NCBI GenBank assembly: GCA_002435385.1
Contig: DJMN01000003.1
Location: 1-8,265 of the forward strand
DNA: 8,265 nucleotides
Direction of reading: 5' to 3'
Source of the DNA: Patescibacteria group bacterium UBA6489
Lineage (GTDB): Bacteria; Patescibacteriota; Gracilibacteria; BD1-5; UBA6164
The notes beneath the pieces were generated by a model that saw only the letters and a program-made list of their open reading frames with translations, made no database searches and was not told the DNA's origin. The position numbers were made by a program, and so were the translations under genes. How positions within the stretch are numbered: position 1 is the first letter of the stretch; each line of letters opens with the position of its first letter. Shown piece by piece: positions 1 through 6,342 of this stretch.

Positions 1-41
1 ACTTCGTTTTTTACTTTAGTATATTTAATATTTACTATTTT

Positions 42-47
42 TATAAT
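42..47 (+). promoter_or_regulatory. Possible -10 box upstream of the 618-aa orphan gene
   Basis: A perfect TATAAT lies at 42-47 in an otherwise A/T-only stretch, with no recognisable -35 box 16-18 bases upstream. Transcription would begin near 54, next to a short ATG-AAA-CAA-TAA reading frame at 57-68 and about 30 bases before the gene start at 84. In DNA this AT-rich such boxes arise by chance, so the call rests mainly on position. Confidence 0.3.
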
Positions 48-83
48 TTATTTTTTATGAAACAATAATATACACCCGATTTG

Positions 84-1940
84 ATGGATTTAACCATTCC
101 TTTATGGAACGCAAATAATTATACGTCATTTGCTTCTTCCTCTCCATACTTTCAAAGAATAAGAGAAGCTTTTGATAATACCATTAAAGAGTTATGATAC
201 GATAAAAAAAATAAGAGATTAATTGAACTAGAAATATATGGAACAATTAAAAATAATCCTAAAGGACTAGAAATCTGAAATAGATTATTCACACTTAGTA
301 GAAAACTTCAAGATTCTAAAAGTAAACATTTTCAGCTTACAAAAAATGATACTAACGGTGAAGTTAATAATATTGTTGAAAAATGAGAGAAATTAGATAA
401 TTTGGAAATAAAAAATATATTGGATGAAATTAGAATGCTAGAAGAGGAATTAAACACTGCAACAGATTCATTTATAATTATTTTAAAAGAAACTCTTATT
501 GATGTTAATAAAAGAAGTTCTATATTTAGAGAAATAATGATTTCGTGAGTAAAATACCTAGATGAAAAATATGATTTGAAACACTTAAATAAGATAATTC
601 CACACTATAAGGATTTAATGGGATGAAAAAATGATGCTTCAAAAATCAAATTCTATAATAATATAGATTTTAGTACATGAATTTGAATAATAATAATGAA
701 ACATGTTATTGATAGATATCCTGAAATAGAAGAATTTTTATGAAGATGAGAGATAGAATCTACTGCAACTAAATATCAAGAAAATTCTGGAAAAACTATT
801 TGAAGTTATTTCTTCCCTAATCTTAGTAAAGAACAACTTATAGAAATTGAAAGAACATCTATGGGAATTGTATGATTATATCATGCAATTGAGTGAAATG
901 ATTGTTTATATAAAGAGGTTCAGCTTAAAAAATTTCCATCTCAATTAACAAATAATTCTTTTACTAAACAACAAGAACTACTTGCTAATACAATAAAAAG
1001 TCCTGATGATTTTAATGCAATGCTTGTAAACCTAGTAATAAATGATGTATTAAAAAATAAAGATTTAGTTGATAGAATCAAGGAAAAGTACTGAGTTGAA
1101 GAGGTTGATCATGATGTTTTAACTTGATTTATTTTAAAGAGAGAGCCAGAATTATTTCCTAGTTTCAATTCATTATCAAAAGAATATAAAGAAATGATAA
1201 TAGAATGATTTGATATATGATTTAATATGTGACAATTTATTTTTGGAGAAAACTCTGCTTATGCATTAAAGAAATTAAAAAATATAGATGAAAAAACATG
1301 GAATTTTTACTTAATACACTTTCTATTTGATGTATATTGAGTTGCTTGAGCTGCTGTACAGAACTGAACCCCAATAATAACAGAAGAATATTTTCAATCT
1401 TTTTCTATTGCTATAGAATCTATAAACAAATTAAGGTCTTGAGAATTGGATGAAGAGGAGGCATATATGTATTATCAAGATAAAAGAGTTGAATATATTT
1501 GAGTAGATAAAGAAGTTTCATTTCCTGTAAAAAGATTATCTTCAATGTTAAAATCAGACAAAGATGAAACAGAAAAACTAGATAATGTGTTTAATAAGTT
1601 AGATATAGAAACTAAAAATATATTAAATCAAGAAATGACGATTTCTTGATTATGAGATAAATCATCTATTTTAGTTTATTATTCTCCTGCAATTTTTTCA
1701 AACTTAAAACAAATCGTAAAAGATGAAAATGATTTTAATGAATTAATCACTATATGATTTAAAACCTTAGCTATTATTTATAAAAAAGTAAGGAACAAGA
1801 TAAAAGATGATTTGTGAGATTGAGAAGTTACTGTAATGGCTAGACAGATAGCTTTGGATATAAGTAATAATCCTCATAAATATGTAGACACAGAAAGTCT
1901 AAACATAAAAAGTGAATGAAAAAATTTTATAATTCAATAA
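84..1940 (+). CDS. Orphan hypothetical protein, 618 aa (UGA read as Gly)
   Basis: I do not recognise this protein. The frame is open from the ATG at 84 to the TAA at 1938-1940 only if TGA is glycine; about 28 of its roughly 35 glycines are TGA. Both tryptophans seen are TGG and every arginine is AGA or AGG. There is no signal peptide and no convincing membrane segment, so it is probably a cytoplasmic, mostly helical, Lys/Glu/Ile-rich protein. Notable local segments are a charged helical stretch around residues 95-135, a GQFIFGEN stretch at 383-390, and HFLFDVYGVAGAAVQNGT at 412-429, the most family-like part. No catalytic motif could be assigned. The start is the first ATG after an in-frame TAA at 66-68; TTG at 81 is an alternative. 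A hairpin about 100 bases downstream separates it from the signal peptidase gene. The frame is secure, the function unknown. Confidence 0.85.
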
Positions 1941-2157
1941 TTTTTTTGCACTTATTCACAGTTAACTAATTTCATAAAAATTTTAACACTTTATCAAAAT
2001 TTAATTATAGAAATAAACCAATACCTTAATTAATGTAAAATCGTTATTAGGAAAAGTCTACTTATTTTTCTAATAACGATTTTGATTTTTACGTTTTTTT
2101 TATATATTGAAGATATGTAAAGTATGTCGGATGTTTATTATGTAAATAACATAAGGT
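1941..2157. other. Intergenic region between orphan gene and signal peptidase gene
   Basis: This 217-base, very AT-rich gap holds one strong hairpin (2037-2083) and otherwise only A/T tracts. TATTAT at 2136-2141 could be a -10 box giving a leader of about ten bases for the downstream gene, but no matching -35 is present at normal spacing. AAGG at 2153-2156 is only one base from the ATG, too close to act as a normal Shine-Dalgarno sequence. I see no tRNA or other structured RNA. Confidence 0.5.
2037..2083 (+). terminator. 19-bp hairpin terminator after the orphan gene
   Basis: The arms 2037-2055 and 2065-2083 pair over 19 bases with a single G-T wobble and a nine-base loop. The right arm ends in TTTT and further T-runs follow (2085-2090 and 2093-2100), fitting an intrinsic terminator for the gene ending at 1940. 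It is the longest stem in the window. An alternative role as a processed 5' structure for the signal peptidase mRNA cannot be excluded. Confidence 0.7.
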
Positions 2158-2763
2158 ATGAAAAATTTATTGTTGGCTTTTGTTGCAATTGTTTTACTTT
2201 TATTTTATTTTTTCTGAATTGTTACTTTTTCATGAGATTCAATGTCGCCTACTATTGAGGATTGAGAGAAATTTCTTTATACAAATCTATTTTTTGGCAT
2301 ACTTAGTGTTAATAGATGAGATTTTGTTGTTTATGAATTTGAGCAAGAAGAAGATGTTGAAGTTGAAAATCCTTTGAATGTAAAAAGAGTTATTTGAATA
2401 GAGTGAGATGCTGTGAAAATTGATAAATGAGAGGTATTTCTAAAGAAAAAGTGAGAAGATGATTTTACAAAGTTAAATGAAAAATTTTTATGAGAAGAAA
2501 ATAAATGAAATACTTATGTTACTTGAAGAACTAAGAGTTTTACTTTTTTTGTTCCTAAAAACAGTTACTTTGTAATGTGAGATAATAGAAATAATAGTTC
2601 AGATTCTAGAAATTGTTTTTCAGAATGTGATAAAGATCATCTTCCCTATTTAGAAGACGATTTTGTTGCCTGAAAAATCATTGAGAATGATTTAACTCTA
2701 TCTTTTAAAAAATTGTGGGGGAAAATTTTCAAAGAAGACGAAGAAGTAAAGAGTAGTAACTAA
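2158..2763 (+). CDS. lepB: Signal peptidase I (type I leader peptidase, S26 family)
   Basis: Signal peptidase I cleaves Sec and Tat signal peptides from exported proteins at the outer face of the cytoplasmic membrane, using a Ser/Lys dyad. The 201-aa product has one N-terminal membrane anchor (about residues 3-22), then the Ser box SGDSMSPT with nucleophile Ser28, the Lys box VKRVIGIEGD with general base Lys76, and the MGDNRNNSSDSR box starting at Met140. Order and spacing are typical, and the length is like compact Gram-positive enzymes, not the longer two-anchor E. coli LepB. Gly26 and Gly141, both in invariant motifs, are encoded by TGA, as are 13 of about 15 glycines. A Cys pair (153 and 157) in the loop after the MGDN box is unusual. 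It has its own downstream terminator and probably processes the exported proteins of this cell, perhaps including the surface protein two genes on. Confidence 0.95.
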
Positions 2764-2773
2764 AAATAAAAAA

Positions 2774-2801
2774 TTGACATAAAAAAGTAATCTTTTATAT
2801 T
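2774..2801 (+). promoter_or_regulatory. Promoter for the LOG-family gene, embedded in a terminator
   Basis: A consensus TTGACA -35 box at 2774-2779 and a TATATT -10 box at 2796-2801 are separated by 16 bases. Transcription would start near 2808, leaving a leader of about 20 bases before the ATG at 2831. The -10 box lies in the loop of the hairpin that ends the preceding gene, so terminator and promoter overlap. It is the best -35 match seen in any gap of the window. Confidence 0.55.
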
Positions 2802-2820
2802 TATACAGATTACTTTTTTT
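2781..2820 (+). terminator. Intrinsic terminator of the signal peptidase gene
   Basis: Arms 2781-2792 and 2808-2819 form a perfect 12-bp stem around a 15-base loop, and the right arm runs into a T-tract. It starts 17 bases after the stop codon at 2761-2763. The A-run on the left arm means it could also slow transcription from the opposite direction. Confidence 0.75.
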
Positions 2821-2830
2821 TATTTTTTAT

Positions 2831-3352
2831 ATGAATAAACAAAATTTAGTTATATTATGTTGAAGTCAAGCTAATGAAAGTATCTCTGAGAAAATAGCTG
2901 ATGAACTTTATGACTTTCTAAAAAATAATAGAGAGAAAATTAAAACTATTTTATTTTGAGGAGGATATTACTGAATCATGAAGATTGTTGTTGATGTATC
3001 TAGAGAAGTCTGAATAAAAATAAAATGATATTCAACAGAAGAGTATAGAAAATATGATGAATGAAATTGAGTAGATGTTGAATTTTTGAAGGATAATGAT
3101 ACTAGAGTAAAAAAATTCATAGATGAATGAGATTTATTTATATCCTTACCTTGAGCTATATGAACTATAAATGAAATCACATGACTTATTATAAAATTAT
3201 CAGAATCTTGAACCAATAAGAAAATTCTTACTTCAATTCTTTTTGATGAATTGTTCTATATACTTAATAGTTTTGAAAAAAAATGAATAATTGCACCAAA
3301 CCATAAAAGAGTTTTAAAGATTGTTGATAACTTAAGTACTTACAGAATTTAA
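2831..3352 (+). CDS. LOG-family (TIGR00730-like) nucleotide phosphoribohydrolase homologue
   Basis: This family has a Rossmann-like SLOG fold. Characterised LOG members hydrolyse nucleoside 5'-monophosphates, including cytokinin nucleotides, to the free base and ribose 5-phosphate; many were once mis-annotated as lysine decarboxylases. The 173-aa product shows VILCGS at the start of the first strand (residues 7-12), the nucleotide-binding LFGGGYYGIM (41-50), an Arg in NDTRVKKF (Arg92, in the place of the family's catalytic Arg), and PGAIGTINE (107-115) ending in the catalytic-type Glu115. The usual motif is PGGxGTxxE, so the second Gly is Ala here. Length is close to the family norm. Many glycines, including Gly43 and Gly111, are TGA. 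The substrate cannot be told from sequence; salvage of bases or removal of damaged nucleotides would suit a reduced cell. It appears to have its own promoter and a downstream hairpin. Confidence 0.85.
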
Positions 3353-3398
3353 AATTTATTTATATTATAACATAATAAATACAATATAAATAAATTTT
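3351..3398 (+). terminator. A/T-only hairpin overlapping the stop codon of the LOG-family gene
   Basis: Arms 3351-3366 and 3383-3398 form a perfect 16-bp stem with a 16-base loop, followed by one more T. The left arm begins inside the TAA stop codon (3350-3352). The stem contains no G-C pair, so it is weaker than the others in this window. It probably ends the transcript or protects its 3' end. Confidence 0.5.
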
Positions 3399-3435
3399 TC
3401 AAAGATTATTTTTTTTGCATAAAACTAAAAGTGAA

Positions 3436-3441
3436 TATAAT
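3436..3441 (+). promoter_or_regulatory. Candidate -10 box for the surface-protein gene
   Basis: TATAAT at 3436-3441 is a perfect -10 match, with TTGCAT at 3415-3420 as a weak -35 at 15-base spacing. The start would be near 3448, giving a leader of about 45 bases. An AGGAAG at 3452-3457 is too far from the ATG at 3492 to be its ribosome-binding site. Confidence 0.4.
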
Positions 3442-3491
3442 ATAGAATATTAGGAAGTTAATTTTTTATTTATATTTTTAAAAAACATACT

Positions 3492-4121
3492 ATGAAATCA
3501 ATGAAATACATAATTTCTATATTTGTGGTTCTAGTAGTTTTTATTGTGTTACTTTTTATGTTTATTATACCTTCTTGTGAGGAAAAAAGAAAAGCTAATG
3601 AGAATGTAACCAGTTCATGAGATAATTTAGTTAGTGATAATGTAAATGTATCAAATAAAATAAGTGATAATACTTGAGTGAATGAGGATAAAACCATAAC
3701 AACTTCTTGAAGTGTAGAATCTGGTAGTTTGGTTTTAGGTGAGAAAGAAATTTGAACTTGATCTTCTGATAGTGAAGGTGTAAATAAGATTTCTTCTTGA
3801 ACTGCTGATGTAGTTGAGAATAAAGATTCTGAATCAAATTTAGAATGATGAGAATGAGAAAAAATAACTGAGCCAAATCCAAAAATAGAAGATATTAAAG
3901 AGGGTTCTCAAGAAAAGGTGCTTGAAAATAAGGTTGTATGATATTTTACAGTAAATGATGAATGAGTTTTCTTTTGAGAAGGAAAATGAATGACAAAACT
4001 TGAGGGAGCTGATTCTGAAACATTTAAAGAGATAGATGAATCAAATTATGAGGATAAGGGATATAAATATAATGTTGTTGAAAAAGAATACTGATTAGAG
4101 ATTAATAAGGAATCTAAATAG
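3492..4121 (+). CDS. Membrane-anchored low-complexity surface protein with DKNYW-like C-terminus
   Basis: The 209-aa product begins with a short basic segment and a strong hydrophobic helix (residues 7-26) ending IPSC, so it is either an N-terminal anchor or a non-standard lipoprotein signal with Cys29 as the lipid site (Pro at -2 is unusual). Residues 30-145 are a low-complexity, probably disordered, acidic stalk rich in Ser, Asn, Glu, Gly and Thr. Residues 148-200 look folded: VVGYFTVNDEGVFFGEG, then KLEGADSETFKEID, then YEDKGYKYNV. This pattern, with GAD.ETF preceding an aromatic D-K-x-Y unit, resembles DKNYW repeat proteins; that match is from memory. About 14 of 21 glycines are TGA. The ATG at 3492 puts a short basic stretch before the helix; ATG at 3501 is an alternative. 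It probably faces outward and could contact a host cell, but this is inference. Confidence 0.8.
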
Positions 4122-4126
4122 TTAAC

Positions 4127-4160
4127 AAAAAAGAAGATTTTTTAAAAAATCTTCTTTTTT
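4127..4160. terminator. 34-base perfect palindrome, bidirectional terminator
   Basis: The sequence 4127-4160 is an exact self-complementary palindrome (arms 4127-4143 and 4144-4160) with AAAAAAG at the left end and CTTTTTT at the right. It lies between convergent genes ending at 4121 (+) and 4178 (-). In either strand's RNA it folds into a stem followed by a U-run, so it can serve both genes. Confidence 0.8.
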
Positions 4161-4177
4161 TATTTTTTATCACATTT

Positions 4178-4789
4178 TTACTTGTTATTTTCTTCTTGTT
4201 TTCATCTTATTGAATTAAAGCATTCATGACTATCATAAAGTCTTTTAAATTCTTCAGCATCTCAATAATCAGCAAAGTATTTTTCCCAATTATGTCCATT
4301 TCCATTTCTCTGAGCATGCTTTATGGGACACCAGTACTTCTCTGTTCTTCCTGCAACTTCTACAGCATAGGCTAGAAATCAATTTACATAAGAACAATAG
4401 ATACAATATATTTTTTGAAAAATATTTAAATAATCTAAATGTTTTCTATCAAATACTATGTAATCCTTTCTACTCACAAGTGGAATATCGTAAAGAAATT
4501 TAAAACATACATAATGATAGACTGTTACAAATAAATCTAAAACAAGAACTGGCAATAAAACGCTCCATATAAAAGGAATTGACAGTATATCCTTTATTCT
4601 TGAGTCAAATATATATCTCAAAATTGAATCTCTATATCGTTTATTAAATTCCTTTGCTTTTTCTGTAAATATAATCTTTCACTTTTTGAAAGAAAAATCA
4701 TATCTGTCTTTTAATTTTTCATATTCCTTCACTAATTCCTTTTTTTTTGATTCTATTTCTTTTAATATTTCATTTATTTTTGAATTCAT
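4178..4789 (-). CDS. Conserved protein of unknown function with Cys/His-rich C-terminal half
   Basis: The 203-aa product resembles a conserved hypothetical family I know from other bacteria, without an assigned function. Residues 1-50 are a Lys/Glu-rich, probably coiled segment. Residues about 68-92 are a hydrophobic stretch (IPFIWSVLLPVLVLDLFVTV) that may insert in or lie on the membrane. The conserved core follows: PLVSRKDYIVFDRKHLDYLN (103-122), CIYCSYVNGFLAYAVEVAGRTE (129-150) and KYWCPIKHAQ (151-160). Cys129, Cys132 and Cys154 with His158 could bind a metal, and a further Cys190 lies near the end. TGA encodes Gly37, Gly137, Gly177 and Gly196. Residue 51 is one of only three in-frame CGN codons in the window (CGA). 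The ATG at 4789 is the first in the frame and keeps the whole charged N-terminus. It is divergent from the first PiT gene. Confidence 0.85.
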
Positions 4790-4838
4790 TTTTACTATTA
4801 AATAAATAATATAATTGTAAATACTTTTTTAGAAAAAA

Positions 4839-4844
4839 TTATAC
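4839..4844 (-). promoter_or_regulatory. Candidate -10 box for the conserved Cys-containing gene
   Basis: Read on the minus strand, 4844-4839 is TATAAT, about 50 bases upstream of the ATG at 4789. A weak TTATAA lies 17 bases further upstream at 4867-4862, overlapping the plus-strand -10 candidate at 4863-4868, so the two divergent promoters would share bases. Confidence 0.4.
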
Positions 4845-4862
4845 GATAAAATATTAAACTAT

Positions 4863-4887
4863 TATAATAAAAATGCAAGTTTACTGT
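4863..4887 (+). promoter_or_regulatory. Candidate promoter and conserved leader motif of the first PiT gene
   Basis: TATAAT at 4863-4868 is followed by AAAATGCAAGTTTA at 4870-4883. Almost the same motif (AAAATACAAGTTTA) precedes the second PiT gene at 6311-6324. In both, the C of CAAG is exactly 26 bases before the A of ATG (4876 to 4902 and 6317 to 6343). The conservation over otherwise diverged leaders suggests a retained regulatory or initiation element. Confidence 0.5.
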
Positions 4888-4901
4888 TTAGTAAAATTAT
4901 T

Positions 4902-6224
4902 ATGAAATATTTATATTCTACATTATTTTTTCTTTTTGTTCTAATATTTGTTTACTTTTTCATTTCTCCAAAGTTCATTATTTTGCTTTCTACTCTATTA
5001 TGAATTTACATGGCTGTAAATATATGAGCTAATGATGTTGCGAACAGTGTTTGACCTGCTGTAGGTTCGAGATCACTTAAACTTAAGTGGGCAATAATTA
5101 TTGCTGCCATATGAAATATACTTTGAGCAACTTTAGCGTGATGAGATGTTGTAGGAACTGTAAAAGGAGAAATAATTGATATTTCTAAACTAGATGGGAA
5201 TGTTGATATGTATATACAGATAATGCTTTCTTCCCTGCTTGCTGCTGCTATATGGTTAAATGTTGCCACATATTTTAGAGCCCCTGTATCAACTACTCAT
5301 GCAATTGTTTGAGCCATTATGTGAGCTTGAATAATGGCATTGTGATTTGATGTAGTTTCACGGTGAACTGTGTGAGAAATAGTTGTTAGCTGGATAATCT
5401 CCCCTTTAATATGATGACTAGTGGCTGCTTTATTTTTTCTATCAATTAGAGAGAATATTACTTTGAAAAAAAATATGGTTAAAGCTGCAAAGTTTTGGGT
5501 TCCTATATATGTTAGTATTATGTCTTGGGTTTTTTCTACTTATTTGATTGTAAAATGATTAAATAATACTGCATTTAAAATGGACTTTTCTCATGCTAGT
5601 GCTGTATGACTTTTAATTGCTTTGTTTGGATTTATTATAATAAAGTGGTATTTGAGAGAAAAGGCTAAGAATCTAGAAAATAATAATAACTCTATAAGTA
5701 GCTTATTTGGAGTTCCTTTAATTTTTTGAGTATGATTGCTAACATTTGCTCACTGAGCTAATGATGTAGCTAATGCCATATGACCTCTCGTTGGAATTTA
5801 TGATGCTGTTATTAAAGAGAATATATCATCTAATGTTTCAATTCCTTTTTGGATTATGTGTTTGTGAGCTTCTTGAATAGCTTTATGACTGTCCTTATTT
5901 TGACCTAGAATTATAAAAACTGTATGAACCCAGATAACTGAAATTGATCAAATTAGAGCTTTTTGTATTGCTTTAGCTACAGCAACAACTGTTATATTTG
6001 CGAGTCAGTTAGGACTTCCTGTAAGCTCTACTCATGTTGCTATAGGTTGAGTATTTTGAATCTGACTTTTTAGGGAATGGTTAGATCGAAAAATAAAATC
6101 TCCAAAAGAAAAATATGTTGAAAGAAAATTAGTAAAGAGAATTGTAGCAGCTTGGTTTATTACCCTTCCTATTGCTGCTTTGATATCATGAGGTATTTTT
6201 TCAATATTAACTTGGGTAGTTTAA
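4902..6224 (+). CDS. PiT-family inorganic phosphate permease, copy 1
   Basis: PiT proteins (PF01384) carry inorganic phosphate across the cytoplasmic membrane coupled to protons or sodium. The 440-aa product has the family's inverted-repeat design: MAVNIGANDVANSVGPAVG (37-55) with APVSTTHAIVGA (127-138) in the first half, and FAHGANDVANAIGP (282-295) with LPVSSTHVAIGG (372-383) in the second. About ten hydrophobic segments are visible, with a polar loop around 250-267 joining the halves. Both GANDVAN glycines (Gly42, Gly285) are TGA. Residue 154 is CGG where the paralogue has TGG, and residue 396 is CGA where the paralogue has AGA. The copy at 6343 is colinear without gaps and about two thirds identical by eye. 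No PhoU-like partner gene is present here. The start ATG has an A/T-only leader with no Shine-Dalgarno sequence. Whether it takes up phosphate or a related anion is inferred from family only. Confidence 0.93.
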
Positions 6225-6342
6225 GTTAATATATTATCAAATAAATTAATCTCAAAGTAAACTGAATTTACTAAAAAAGACTTTGAAGAAATAACAAAGT
6301 AATAATAATGAAAATACAAGTTTATAATTTAACATAAAAAAT
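6225..6342 (+). promoter_or_regulatory. Gap between the PiT copies with duplicated leader motif
   Basis: The 118-base gap has no good terminator: the small hairpin AGTAAA/TTTACT at about 6257-6273 lacks a following T-run, so read-through from copy 1 is possible. AATAAT at 6304-6309 aligns with the TATAAT of copy 1, and AAAATACAAGTTTA at 6311-6324 repeats the copy 1 motif at the same distance from ATG. TATAAT at 6323-6328 is a second possible -10 box that would give an almost leaderless mRNA. Confidence 0.45.

Noticed and set aside
84..1940. A pseudogene with many premature stop codons
   Set aside because: All internal stops are TGA, none is TAA or TAG, and the same pattern occurs in well-conserved neighbours where TGA sits on invariant glycines.
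2136..2155. Inverted repeat TTATG...CATAA upstream of the signal peptidase ATG as an operator
   Set aside because: The arms are only five bases long and expected by chance in such AT-rich DNA.
2233..2235. UGA as selenocysteine or as tryptophan
   Set aside because: TGA is far too frequent and occurs in glycine motifs (GDSM, MGDN, GANDVAN, RGFGFV); Trp positions use TGG.
2180..2377. Small plus-strand standard-code frame of 65 codons
   Set aside because: It lies in another frame inside the signal peptidase gene, whose catalytic boxes are unmistakable.
2968..3216. Minus-strand frame opposite the LOG-family gene
   Set aside because: It is an antisense shadow: TGA-rich glycine codons read as TCA on the other strand, so the reverse strand lacks stops.
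3470..3882. Two overlapping minus-strand frames opposite the surface-protein gene
   Set aside because: They are Ser/His/Leu-rich shadows of the low-complexity stalk, with no promoter or motif.
5057..5075. GTAGGTTCGAGATC resembling a tRNA T-loop
   Set aside because: It is inside the PiT coding frame with no acceptor or anticodon stem around it.
5006..5269. Minus-strand frame in PiT copy 1, with a similar one at 6447-6656 in copy 2
   Set aside because: The two antisense frames resemble each other only because the sense genes are paralogues; both are shadows of the GANDVAN region.
6257..6273. Hairpin AGTAAA/TTTACT as terminator of PiT copy 1
   Set aside because: Six A/T-rich pairs followed by an A-run, not a T-run, on the sense strand.
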